Assembly (NCBI GenBank): GCA_002423425.1
Contig: DIWC01000049.1
Coordinates: 1-64,000, forward strand
Length of the DNA: 64,000 nt
DNA from: Peptococcaceae bacterium UBA6116
Lineage (GTDB): Bacteria > Bacillota > Desulfitobacteriia > Desulfitobacteriales > Syntrophobotulaceae
Reading direction: 5' to 3'
Below are positions 42,782 through 50,937 of the stretch, in pieces. Positions within the stretch are counted from its first letter, which is position 1. Every line of letters starts with the position of its first letter. The translations under genes were made by a program, and so were the position numbers. The notes under the pieces were generated by a model, which did no database searches, was not told the DNA's origin, and saw nothing but the letters and a program-made list of their open reading frames with translations.

Positions 42782-43180
42782 TTGGTAAAAGAGAGTAACC
42801 TGTTAGTTTTGCAGATCCAATTCGAGATAAAAACTTTTGGGGTACCCTCAGATTTAGCAAAAGGTTGGAGTAAAGAACTATATCTTATTAGCTGTAATGC
42901 AGGATTGATTCATAGAAAGGTACTGAAAAATAATATGAGTGCAGAACATAGTAATATTGATCATTTTCTATTATATTTTTTCATCATGCTTACAAACGTA
43001 CAAGGCGATGGCAATAACGGTAATATAGATAATCGTGATATACGCTATACATTAGAGTATGGCAAGGTAATTTTTGATAAAGAGGAACAATATAATATTA
43101 TTTCGGAGTTTATAACTGGTTTATATAAAGCTTGGCAAGAATTAGAATCAACGAATTTAGAATTGTATATAATACATTAA
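42782..43180 (+). CDS. hypothetical protein
   Basis: 132 residues from TTG 42782 with AGAGG a few bases upstream. I do not recognise the family. It is soluble, with a hydrophobic helix (FLLYFFIMLTNVQG) flanked by polar Asn-rich turns and a C-terminal helix (ISEFITGLYKAWQELE). AT-rich relative to neighbours. It sits between two copies of an inverted repeat, and so could have arrived with that repeat. Confidence 0.5.
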   Translation: MVKESNLLVLQIQFEIKTFGVPSDLAKGWSKELYLISCNAGLIHRKVLKNNMSAEHSNIDHFLLYFFIMLTNVQGDGNNGNIDNRDIRYTLEYGKVIFDKEEQYNIISEFITGLYKAWQELESTNLELYIIH

Positions 43181-43548
43181 GTGATGATTTCATTTGCAAT
43201 GATAACCGAAAGTATTTTCATCTAAATTTTACAGGTAATCCCATAAAAATGGCAGATAAATATAAGGTTAAGTATTTAAAAGAAAAATAGTACTTAATAA
43301 AAGGTTTTGTTAGACTCTCTTCGTATTACATGCATATAACACAAAAAAGCCGGAAGTTATAATGAGAACTTTCAATTCTCCAAACATTACATAATCTTTC
43401 GGTTTTCTTCAAAGATTGTAGCCTTGTACAGATGCAGAGCGAGCAAGGGCTAGCGTTAAGCAAATGGGAATCCGCAACGTTAAGACATGCCAAGGGTTAA
43501 CGGCCACGGATGGCCTAATGCGTGAAGGCTAAAAAAGAAAAGATTTCT
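43181..43548. repeat. gene-free stretch with inverted and GGCC repeats
   Basis: No gene is seen. Contains the inverted partner (43476-43498) of 42541-42563 and CGGCCACGGATGG (43501-43513), a member of the short repeat family also seen at 44.55 kb. It lies between the hypothetical gene and the end of gpr. Confidence 0.55.
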
Positions 43549-44535
43549 TTACTGTAAGTAGGTCTCAAAATTACTTTCTGAAATTCCCGGATGAACGCTC
43601 AAATTAATCGCACTGGCAATAATTCTGGAACTATGATCGATTAGCTCATCAACTTCCTTGGGAGTAACCATTAGCGTATCTTGAAAAGGCGAGAGAGCTT
43701 TTTTCATTACTCCCAGTAAAACGTCCTCATTTTCTTCGTTGTATATTTTTGCTAAGGAAGGTTCTGCTTCCATTTGACCAAATAATTCTTCCATAGTTTT
43801 ATGGGCAATCACAGCTGCGTTGACTACGGTTGGAACTCCGATAGCAATTACTTTACAGCCTAGAGTCTCTTCTGTCAGCGCTTTACGATGGTTTCCAATA
43901 CCCGAGCCTGGATTGATGCCGGTATCCGCCAATTGGATGGTTGTTCCGATCCTTTCCAGTGCACCGGCAGCTAAGGCATCAATTGCAATCACATAATCTG
44001 GTTTGACGTGTTCTACCAGACCATGGATTACTTCCGCCGTTTCAATTCCCGTAAGTCCTAGAACACCGGGAGAAATAGCTGAGACTTTACGCATCTTGCC
44101 TTGCATTTCCTCAGGTGTATAATAGAAAAGATGGCGGGTTACCATGATTTTTTCGACAACCTTTGGACCGAGCGCATCCGGAGTCGCATGCCAATTCCCT
44201 AAACCAACAATTAGGATACTGGAATCTTCTTGAAACTGAAACAACTTCGCTAAATGTCCGGCTAAGACTTTCGCCAGTTCTTTATGTTGTTGGAGGTCAT
44301 TATTTTTTATATACGGAGCATCGATTGTAATGTAATTGCCTTTAGGCCGCCCAAGTTCTTTTTCTCCTCTTTTATTGGTTATGGTAATGGTAGTCACCGT
44401 GGTTGACCCAAGCACTTCTTTATTCATTATAACTCCGGAGACTTCTTTGCCGGTTTCTCCCCGTAGGAGATCATGAGCTTCTACTGCAAGATCAAGATAG
44501 ATATTCATTTTTTTCAAAAAGTTTGATTTCTTCAT
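43549..44535 (-). CDS. gpr: germination protease GPR
   Basis: 328 residues from ATG 44535 (AGGAG about 9 bases upstream). Family features: LDLAVEAHDLLRGE near the start, ILIVGLGNWHATPDALGPKVV, ISPGVLGLTGIETAEV, VIAIDALAAGALERIG, TGINPGSGIGNHRK and ITVDAP-like TIDAPYI. GPR cleaves SASPs at the start of germination and is made as a zymogen with a short propeptide. Shows the host forms endospores. Encoded opposite to rsmD. Confidence 0.96.
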   Translation of the reverse strand: MKKSNFLKKMNIYLDLAVEAHDLLRGETGKEVSGVIMNKEVLGSTTVTTITITNKRGEKELGRPKGNYITIDAPYIKNNDLQQHKELAKVLAGHLAKLFQFQEDSSILIVGLGNWHATPDALGPKVVEKIMVTRHLFYYTPEEMQGKMRKVSAISPGVLGLTGIETAEVIHGLVEHVKPDYVIAIDALAAGALERIGTTIQLADTGINPGSGIGNHRKALTEETLGCKVIAIGVPTVVNAAVIAHKTMEELFGQMEAEPSLAKIYNEENEDVLLGVMKKALSPFQDTLMVTPKEVDELIDHSSRIIASAINLSVHPGISESNFETYLQ

Positions 44536-44549
44536 ACTAAATAACTCCT

Positions 44550-44616
44550 AACGGCCAAGGATGGACTAATGCCGCAATGCCAAGGATGGCAAAGAGCGGC
44601 GAACGTCCAAGGATGG
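44550..44616. repeat. three CCAAGGATGG repeats
   Basis: CCAAGGATGG at 44555-44564, 44580-44589 and 44607-44616, spaced 25 and 27 bases. The first belongs to AACGGCCAAGGATGG, which matches 43499-43513 with one change. Located just upstream of gpr on its promoter side. Confidence 0.75.
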
Positions 44617-44636
44617 CGGACTGATTATCCAAAAGA

Positions 44637-44654
44637 ACTGGCCGTAAGGCCAGT
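44637..44654. repeat. GGCC hairpin
   Basis: ACTGGCC and GGCCAGT flank GTAA. It follows the CCAAGGATGG cluster. The remaining ~220 bases up to rsmD are AT-rich and hold no gene. Confidence 0.6.
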
Positions 44655-44874
44655 GTAAAAGGAATTATGAGGAGAAGATTAAAAGATGTAGTTTCGAAAC
44701 TTTATTTAGTATGTTTTGTTTAGTGCAGTACTATTCATTCTTAAACTTTTATCCGAAATCCCAGTTTTGAGGTTTAAATTTTAAAAAGAGTATTTAAAAC
44801 TAGGTAAATAATTCGTATAATAGTAGAAAGATGTTTCAAATTTAAAATTAATAAATATTTTAGGATGAATACAA

Positions 44875-45426
44875 ATGCGGATTATATCCGGAAATTGGAA
44901 AGGACACCGTTTGAAAACAGTTAAGGGCTCTAAAACCCGTCCTACTTCAGACAAGGTCAAAGGGGCAATTTTTAACATTCTCGGAGACAAGGTCTTAGAA
45001 GCAAGGGTGCTGGATTTATTCGCCGGAACAGGAAACCTGTCTTGGGAAGCATTGTCTAGGGGTGCCGCTGGTGCGGTTCTCATAGAAAAGAATACCGATG
45101 CCTGGAATACTGCCGTAGAAAACAAAACCATGCTTGGGGCAGAAAGCATGGCAAATGTTTTGAAGATGGATGTATTTAGCTTTTTAAGCAAAAATGATCA
45201 AGAAAGATTTGATTTGATTTTCCTCGATCCCCCTTACCGGCAGGGTTTAGTTGACAAGGCGCTTTCCACCGTTAAAGATCTATCATTGTTAAAGCTCAAT
45301 GGGGTGATTATTGCCGAGACTGCTTCTACTGAGAAAATAGAAGGTAACTTGATTCCCTTGAGACTTATGCTGACGAAAAAATACGGAGATACAAAAATAT
45401 GGTTTCTTCAGGAAGCAAAAGAATAA
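44875..45426 (+). CDS. rsmD: 16S rRNA m2G966 methyltransferase
   Basis: 183 residues. MRIISGNWKGHRLKTVKGSKTRPT is trimmed here to the typical RsmD opening (RIISG...TRPTSDKVK). VLDLFAGTGNLSWEALSRGA binds SAM, and DLIFLDPPYRQG (~117) is the catalytic NPPY-type motif. Methylates G966 of 16S rRNA. In many Firmicutes coaD follows rsmD; here a coiled-coil gene does. Confidence 0.95.
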   Translation: MRIISGNWKGHRLKTVKGSKTRPTSDKVKGAIFNILGDKVLEARVLDLFAGTGNLSWEALSRGAAGAVLIEKNTDAWNTAVENKTMLGAESMANVLKMDVFSFLSKNDQERFDLIFLDPPYRQGLVDKALSTVKDLSLLKLNGVIIAETASTEKIEGNLIPLRLMLTKKYGDTKIWFLQEAKE

Positions 45427-45440
45427 GGAGGGGGAAAATT

Positions 45441-45929
45441 TTGGATAACCGTTTAATTGATCTTATCGAACAATTAGAAGAAATACTTGACCATGGAACA
45501 AAGGTTCCCCTAACAGGGAAAATTATGGTAGATGAAGAAGACATTCATGAGGTTCTTGACGGTATACGTTCTGTTTTGCCCGAAGAAATTCGACAGGCTA
45601 ATCTTGTTTTGGCTGACAGAGACAGGCTGATGGAGGATGCCCGTATTGATGGCCAGAGAATTATTGACCGGGCTGAAAAACAAGCTGAGCAATTGTTGAA
45701 AGAAGATGAGATTACGGTTCAGTCTCGGGCCTATGCTGAAGAACTTGTGCAAAAAGCCCAACAGTATTCGCGTGAGGTTAAATTTGGGGCACTTAAGTAT
45801 TCTGACGATCTTCTCAATGATGTTGCCATTAAGTTAGAGGAGACTTTTAAAACGATAAAGTCCAGCAGGGAAGAGTTAAATGTAATGGCCCATTGGGATG
45901 AGAGAATACAAAATAGCATAGATGATTAG
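45441..45929 (+). CDS. coiled-coil, ATP-synthase-B-like protein
   Basis: About 162 residues from TTG 45441, behind a strong AAGGAGGGGG. Almost entirely helical and charged: LIDLIEQLEEIL, then LVLADRDRLMEDARIDGQRIIDRAEKQAEQLL, a pattern like the stalk of F-type or V-type ATPase subunits and of DivIVA-like proteins. No membrane segment. Similar proteins are annotated as 'ATPase' in clostridia without known function. It follows rsmD by 14 bases and overlaps the convergent ylbJ by 4 bases. Confidence 0.75.
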   Translation: MDNRLIDLIEQLEEILDHGTKVPLTGKIMVDEEDIHEVLDGIRSVLPEEIRQANLVLADRDRLMEDARIDGQRIIDRAEKQAEQLLKEDEITVQSRAYAEELVQKAQQYSREVKFGALKYSDDLLNDVAIKLEETFKTIKSSREELNVMAHWDERIQNSIDD

Positions 45930-47092
45930 GTTTTAACTTTTTTAGCCTTAAGCCAAAAGACTGAGAAAAAAGCAATTAATAGGAGAAAGAAAAACATCAG
46001 GACGAAACATAAGGTACTCCATCTTAGCGAGTATAGCCAAAGGTAAGATCGGTCTGTTAATGATTGGGGCAGCATAGTAGGAATTGCAGTAAAGTGCAGT
46101 AATATTTGACTGGTGATCAAGGCCAAAAAAGAATGAAGGACTCTTCCAAGAAAGAAAGGAAATAACCGTAAGTCGGTTGAAGCAGTAAAACTGGCAACTT
46201 GGGCGAAAACGGAAAGCCCTCCCCAGCCAAGAAGAAAGACCAGCATGCCAATTTGGGAGTTAATAGAGGAAAAAGCCGCGATAGTTGCCTGGCAGCCGAG
46301 GGTTGTTTCCATAAAACCTTGAACCAGAGCGTTTCCTCCTGACGGAGAAATACGTCCGCCGGTGATTATGGCGATTCCTTCAGCAAATTTCGTGCTGATT
46401 TGTAAGACGTTGAGCATATGTGTGATTACTGAAAATAAAACAATAAATCCTCCAACCAAGAGGATCGTCGATATGCTTTCCCGGACTGCTTCCGCTATCA
46501 TTTCGCCAAGCGTTTTTTTATTTTTTTTCTGGACCGATTCCATTTCAAACCATGCCTCACGCCAAGAGAAATTAATTTTCCGGTAAGGAGAGTTTTTACC
46601 ATAAAACCGGAAAATAAGCCCGACAAAAAGGTTGGCAATATAGACCGAACCGGCGATAATAATTCCCAAGGCCGGATTACCCAACATGCCGGAGGCCACT
46701 GCTCCAAACATAAAACCTGGGCTCGGATTGCATGTAAAGGCCAATAATCGTTCACCCTCTGCTTTAGTGATTTCTCCTTCTTTTCTCATCTTACAGGTCA
46801 GAATGGCGCCGATAGGAATTCCCGCAGTATGAGTCATAGCGAGGACAAAAGATGCCTTACCGGGCAGACGGAAAAGAGGACGCATCAAAGGTTCAAGCAA
46901 AACTCCTAAAAAATGGATGAACCCCTGTTTCATTAGGAGGTCGGAAATAATGAAAAAAGGAAATAAGGCCGGTAATACGTAATTTACCCAAAGAGATAGG
47001 CCGGTGGAGGCGGAGGTCAGCACTTCCCTTGGATAGCAAAACATAATAACCATAAGAATCAAAACCGGAAAAACTCTTAATCCAGTGAACAT
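45926..47092 (-). CDS. ylbJ: sporulation integral membrane protein YlbJ
   Basis: 388 residues with about 8-9 membrane helices. LWVNYVLPALFPFFIISDLLM opens a nucleoside-recognition (Gate) domain; AMTHTAGIPIGAILTCKMRKEG and AFTCNPSPGFMFGAVASGML follow. Family members are needed for spore cortex formation. ATG 47092. It converges with the coiled-coil gene; their stop codons overlap. Confidence 0.9.
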   Translation of the reverse strand: MFTGLRVFPVLILMVIMFCYPREVLTSASTGLSLWVNYVLPALFPFFIISDLLMKQGFIHFLGVLLEPLMRPLFRLPGKASFVLAMTHTAGIPIGAILTCKMRKEGEITKAEGERLLAFTCNPSPGFMFGAVASGMLGNPALGIIIAGSVYIANLFVGLIFRFYGKNSPYRKINFSWREAWFEMESVQKKNKKTLGEMIAEAVRESISTILLVGGFIVLFSVITHMLNVLQISTKFAEGIAIITGGRISPSGGNALVQGFMETTLGCQATIAAFSSINSQIGMLVFLLGWGGLSVFAQVASFTASTDLRLFPFFLGRVLHSFLALITSQILLHFTAIPTMLPQSLTDRSYLWLYSLRWSTLCFVLMFFFLLLIAFFSVFWLKAKKVKT

Positions 47093-47304
47093 ATAACCAC
47101 CAGCTGTGTTAAAACTTAGAAAGATAGTTAATGTATATGAACAAAGTTACTTTAAGATTCTATACATCATAGTAAGTAATTCCTTATTTTGTTTGATTTT
47201 TATTTAAAATGTGATAAACTTATAACGGATTTTTCAAATTTTTCTTTTTTTATAGAGAAAGTAAATAATAATAAGGTGGAAGAGAAGTAAAGGAGTTGTA
47301 GCAA

Positions 47305-48507
47305 ATGAAGATTCTCGTGATAAATGCAGGAAGTTCATCGCTTAAGTACCAATTGATCGACATGTCTGTTAAAACAACTTTAGCAAAGGGATTGGTAGAT
47401 AGAATTGGTTTAAAGGGAGCTGTGCTGACCCATCGCCCTTTTAATGGTGAGAAAGTAGTTATTGAGGCTGAATTGCCCGACCATATAGCTGCTATAAAAA
47501 TAGTGCTTGATGCCCTTCTTAATCCGGATTATGGCGTTTTAAAATCTTTGTCGGAGATTAATGCCGTTGGGCACAGAGTAGTGCATGGAGGGGAAAAAGT
47601 TTCAGGGTCTGTTCTTATTGACGAGAAGATCAAAGAGGCAATAATAGAATGCATAGAGCTAGGGCCGCTTCATAACCCGCCAAATCTGGCAGGGATCTTG
47701 GCTTGTGAGAAAATGATGCCGGGTATCCCGCAAGTTGCCGTGTTTGATACTGCTTTCCATCAAACCATGCCTCCGGAGTCTTATATCTACGGGATACCTT
47801 ATGAACTCTACGAAAAGTACCACATTCGCCGTTATGGCTTTCACGGAACATCCCATAAATATGTTACCCAGAGGGCAGCAATTATTTTAGGCAAAAATCC
47901 TGAAAAACTAAAACTAATAAGCTGTCATCTTGGCAATGGTTCTTCTATTGCCGCTGTTAAGGATGGCAAATCCATTGATACTTCTATGGGATTAACACCG
48001 CTCGAAGGGTTAGTGATGGGAACGAGGTCGGGTGATATTGATCCGACAATCGTATCATATCTCATAGATAAAGAAGGTTTATCAGCACAGGAGGTTAATA
48101 ATTACCTCAATAAAAAATGCGGGGTTTTGGGTCTTTCAGGTATAAGCAGTGACTTTAGAGATCTGCAGCAGGCTGCTGCAGATGGCAACAACCGGGCTCA
48201 ACTGGCTTTAGATGTATTTGTGCATAATGTTAAAAAATATATTGGTGCTTATGCTGCGGTTCTGGATGGGGCGGATGCAATAATCTTTACGGCAGGCGTA
48301 GGAGAAAATTCTGTTGAAATGCGTCAAGAAATATGCAATACGCTAAGCTACCTGGGAGTTATTCTTGATGAAGAAAAGAACAAGAATGCCCGGGGAAAAG
48401 AGATAGATATTTCTAAGCAGGACGCCAAGTGCAGAGTACTTGTAATACCTACTAAGGAAGAACTTATGATAGCGTTAGACACTGAAGAGGTAGTAAGTAA
48501 ACTTTAA
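47305..48507 (+). CDS. ackA: acetate kinase
   Basis: 400 residues. MKILVINAGSSSLKYQLIDM, NAVGHRVVHGGEKVS, VFDTAFHQTMPP, GFHGTSHKYV, CHLGNGSSIAAV, GTRSGDIDPTI and TAGVGENS are the standard acetate kinase motifs. It interconverts acetyl phosphate and acetate with ADP/ATP. No pta gene adjoins. ATG 47305 has AAAGGAG 8 bases upstream. The 212-base gap before it holds a TTGATT-type -35 and AT-rich sequence only. Confidence 0.97.
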   Translation: MKILVINAGSSSLKYQLIDMSVKTTLAKGLVDRIGLKGAVLTHRPFNGEKVVIEAELPDHIAAIKIVLDALLNPDYGVLKSLSEINAVGHRVVHGGEKVSGSVLIDEKIKEAIIECIELGPLHNPPNLAGILACEKMMPGIPQVAVFDTAFHQTMPPESYIYGIPYELYEKYHIRRYGFHGTSHKYVTQRAAIILGKNPEKLKLISCHLGNGSSIAAVKDGKSIDTSMGLTPLEGLVMGTRSGDIDPTIVSYLIDKEGLSAQEVNNYLNKKCGVLGLSGISSDFRDLQQAAADGNNRAQLALDVFVHNVKKYIGAYAAVLDGADAIIFTAGVGENSVEMRQEICNTLSYLGVILDEEKNKNARGKEIDISKQDAKCRVLVIPTKEELMIALDTEEVVSKL

Positions 48508-48523
48508 ACGTCAAACTCCTTTC

Positions 48524-48552
48524 TTGACAAAGAAATTGGGGATATCTATAAT
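48524..48552 (+). promoter_or_regulatory. consensus sigma-A promoter for yceD-rpmF
   Basis: TTGACA (48524-48529), 17 bases, TATAAT (48547-48552): a perfect match to the housekeeping consensus. 30 bases before the yceD start. Confidence 0.85.
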
Positions 48553-48581
48553 AACAGTTGTTGATATTGAGGTGATTCCCA

Positions 48582-49091
48582 GTGAAAATAAATGTTGCTC
48601 AGCTCAGACGATTGGGCGGGGGTACTGAAAAATATCATTTTAACGAGGGTTTGTCTCCTCTGCAATTAGGGGAGGATGAATTCGCCTTTCAGTCCCCGGT
48701 TGATGTCGAGTTAGGGGTTATCAATGCCGGCAAATCCCTGCTTGTTAAGGGAAGGATAAGCTGCGAAATTGGCGCGGCTTGTTCAAAATGTTTAAAGGAT
48801 TTTCCTTATAAAATGAGTTTCGAGTTTGAAGATAAATTTATTCCTGTAGAATTTGCTCCAGAGGAAGAGGACGACGGTGCATTTATCTTTGAAAGAGATG
48901 AGTGTTCAATAGATGAGCGAATACAGGAGCATATTCTGCTACATCTGCCGATGCGCTTTGTCTGCTCGGATTTATGTCTTGGGCTGTGTCCAAAATGTGG
49001 AGCGGATCTGAATTTTAATCCTTGTGGTTGCGCAGATGTGGATGTGGATCCTCGTCTCGAGATATTATCCAAATGGAATAAGGGGGTGTAA
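48582..49091 (+). CDS. yceD: YceD family protein (DUF177)
   Basis: 169 residues from GTG 48582 with GAGGTGA upstream. INAGKSLLVKGRISCEIGAACSKCLKDF and a C-terminal cluster of cysteines (CSDLCLGLCPKCGADLN, then CGC) are the DUF177 signature; the cysteines probably bind zinc. The family is linked to 23S rRNA accumulation and is almost always followed by rpmF, as here 4 bases later. Confidence 0.93.
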   Translation: MKINVAQLRRLGGGTEKYHFNEGLSPLQLGEDEFAFQSPVDVELGVINAGKSLLVKGRISCEIGAACSKCLKDFPYKMSFEFEDKFIPVEFAPEEEDDGAFIFERDECSIDERIQEHILLHLPMRFVCSDLCLGLCPKCGADLNFNPCGCADVDVDPRLEILSKWNKGV

Positions 49092-49095
49092 TTAA

Positions 49096-49275
49096 ATGGG
49101 TGTTCATCAAAATAAACAATCCAAATCGAGAGTCCGCATGCGTAGGGCAATGGACAAACTGTCCACTCCTAATCTTGTGGAATGCCCCCAATGCCATAAA
49201 CTAAAACTCCAACATAATGTCTGTTCGGGTTGTGGCTATTATAAGGGCAAAGAAGTAGTCTCCATGGGGGAATAA
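49096..49275 (+). CDS. rpmF: 50S ribosomal protein L32
   Basis: 59 residues. MGVHQNKQSKSRVRMRRAMD is the typical L32 opening; VECPQCHKLKLQHNVCSGCG carries the four zinc-ligand cysteines (CxxC...CxxC). ATG 49096, with AGGGGGTG 7 bases upstream, overlapping the end of yceD. Too short for usual ORF cut-offs. A strong terminator follows. Confidence 0.97.
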   Translation: MGVHQNKQSKSRVRMRRAMDKLSTPNLVECPQCHKLKLQHNVCSGCGYYKGKEVVSMGE

Positions 49276-49296
49276 ATTTATTTAATTATAGCAAAG

Positions 49297-49337
49297 GCTG
49301 TTGACTACAATTATACATTCTAGTTAACAGCTTTTTT
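49297..49337 (+). terminator. terminator after rpmF
   Basis: GCTGTTGACTA (49297-49307) pairs with TAGTTAACAGC (49321-49331, one G-T), followed by T6. Confidence 0.88.
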
Positions 49338-49428
49338 AAATGAGCGTAACGAGTGACGCCCTAATTTATGATTACATAATGGACTGGGGTTTGGGGGAGC
49401 CATCCTGACTTTTGGGAGGTGAAAAAAG

Positions 49429-50424
49429 TTGAAAATTGCAGTTGATGCAATGGGCGGAGATTATGCTCCTGCTGAGATTATTAAAGGTGCTATTAAGGCT
49501 GCGAATGTTTATCCTGAGATGAAGATTATCCTTGTCGGTCAGAAGGACCGAATTTTAGAACATATACCGGCCGGTCTTAAAACAAATTTGGAGATTTATG
49601 AGGCATCCGAAGTAATTGAAATGCATGAACATCCGGCCAATGCGGTTAAGAAGAAAAAAGATGCTTCCATAGTAGTTGCAACAAGGCTTGTCAAAGAAGG
49701 ATCAGCCGATGCCCTGGTTTCGGCAGGAAATACCGGAGCCCAAATGGCGGCGGCTTTGCTTGGACTAGGCAGAATCAAAGGGATAACCCGACCGGCGATC
49801 GCAACGATATTACCTACACTTCAGAAAGGCAAGCTTCTGATTGATGTTGGTGCCAACCCGGATGCTAAACCGGAAAATCTTCTCCAGTATGCAATGATGG
49901 GAAGCATCTATGCCGAAAGGATTCTCGGGATAAAAGACCCCAAAGTAGCTTTGCTGAATATCGGAAGCGAAGAGGGGAAAGGAAATGAACTTGTCCAAGC
50001 TGCTTACGAACTTTTCAAAGAGGCTTCTTTTAACTTCATGGGCAACATTGAAGGACGGGATATTCCTTATGGGACAGCCGACGTCATTGTCTGTGACGCT
50101 TTTGTCGGTAACATTGTACTGAAAACAATTGAAGGAATGGCATCATCTTTATTTGAATTAATTAAAGAAAAGATTACAGCTAATACTTCTAGAAAAATTG
50201 GAGCTTTGCTTATTAAGCCAGGATTAAAAGAAGTGGCCCGAACCTTGGATTATTCCGAATATGGAGGAGCTCCGTTGCTTGGGGTTAATGGTACAAGTAT
50301 CATTTGTCATGGGAGTTCTAAAGAAAAAGCTATTTATAATGCCATAAGGGTGGCAAAAGAGTGTATTGAGGAGAAGATAATTGAAAAAATTACAGACAGC
50401 TTGGAAAAAAGTTCGGAAAAGTAA
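49429..50424 (+). CDS. plsX: phosphate acyltransferase PlsX
   Basis: 331 residues. KIAVDAMGGDYAPAEIIKGA, SAGNTGAQMAAALLGLGRIKG, RPAIATILPT, VGANPDAKPENL, and CDAFVGNIVLKTIEG are the PlsX motifs. It makes acyl phosphate from acyl-ACP for phospholipid synthesis. TTG 49429 follows GGGAGGTG. No FapR-type repressor or fab genes lie around it; acpP follows directly. Confidence 0.96.
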   Translation: MKIAVDAMGGDYAPAEIIKGAIKAANVYPEMKIILVGQKDRILEHIPAGLKTNLEIYEASEVIEMHEHPANAVKKKKDASIVVATRLVKEGSADALVSAGNTGAQMAAALLGLGRIKGITRPAIATILPTLQKGKLLIDVGANPDAKPENLLQYAMMGSIYAERILGIKDPKVALLNIGSEEGKGNELVQAAYELFKEASFNFMGNIEGRDIPYGTADVIVCDAFVGNIVLKTIEGMASSLFELIKEKITANTSRKIGALLIKPGLKEVARTLDYSEYGGAPLLGVNGTSIICHGSSKEKAIYNAIRVAKECIEEKIIEKITDSLEKSSEK

Positions 50425-50564
50425 GGACTTACCTGTAAAAAGTCACTTGCATTATTGATAAATACTGGTACAATTCTGAATAAAAGGTTAAATACTTCAA
50501 GATAATATGGTAAGAACTAAGAACGATCATGAAAAAGTATGACCTGAGGGGGGGTGGCATATAA

Positions 50565-50792
50565 ATGGACATCTATGAAAAAGTAAAGGGTATTGTTATT
50601 GATCAATTAGGAGTAGATGAAGAAGAAGTTACTCCGACTACTACCTTTCAAGCCTTAAATGCGGATTCTCTTGATATCGTCGAACTGGTAATGGCTTTGG
50701 AAGAGGAATTCAACATTGATATTGCCGATGAAGAGGTAGAAAATATCCAAACCATTGAAGATGTGGTAAAATACATTAAAGAGATTCAATAG
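50565..50792 (+). CDS. acpP: acyl carrier protein
   Basis: 75 residues, acidic. NADSLDIVELVMALEEEF carries the Ser (~35) that receives the phosphopantetheine arm. It holds growing fatty acids and supplies PlsX. ATG 50565 follows GGGGGGTGG. Its terminator is split by a REP-like element. Confidence 0.97.
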   Translation: MDIYEKVKGIVIDQLGVDEEEVTPTTTFQALNADSLDIVELVMALEEEFNIDIADEEVENIQTIEDVVKYIKEIQ

Positions 50793-50797
50793 TCCTC

Positions 50798-50887
50798 AAG
50801 CCCCGTTGTTCGGAAAGGGGACACACTTGCTGAAGAATAAGCTGTTCTTCAGCAAGTGTGTCCCCGACTATGCACTGCGGGGCTTTT
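50798..50887 (+). terminator. acpP terminator with an inserted REP-like element
   Basis: AAGCCCCG (50798-50805) and CGGGGCTT (50878-50885) with T4 form the terminator. Between them lies the 49-bp palindromic element at 50817-50865. The original loop must have been short; the element now fills it. Confidence 0.7.
50817..50865. repeat. REP-like palindrome (GGGGACAC family), copy 1
   Basis: Perfect 21-bp arms (50817-50837 and 50845-50865) around a 7-base loop; the outer ends are GGGGACACAC and GTGTGTCCCC. Elements with GGGGAC...GTCCCC ends are typical of RAYT-transposase-associated repeats. A diverged copy lies at 62174. Confidence 0.8.
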
Positions 50888-50937
50888 GATAGCTTGGATT
50901 TCTTTAGGAGAAAGGTTATTTTAAAAGGTGTTGGAAT

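Noticed and set aside
44550..44616. CRISPR array
   Set aside because: Only three 10-bp units with 15-17 base gaps and no cas genes; the unit is too short and recurs singly elsewhere in intergenic regions.
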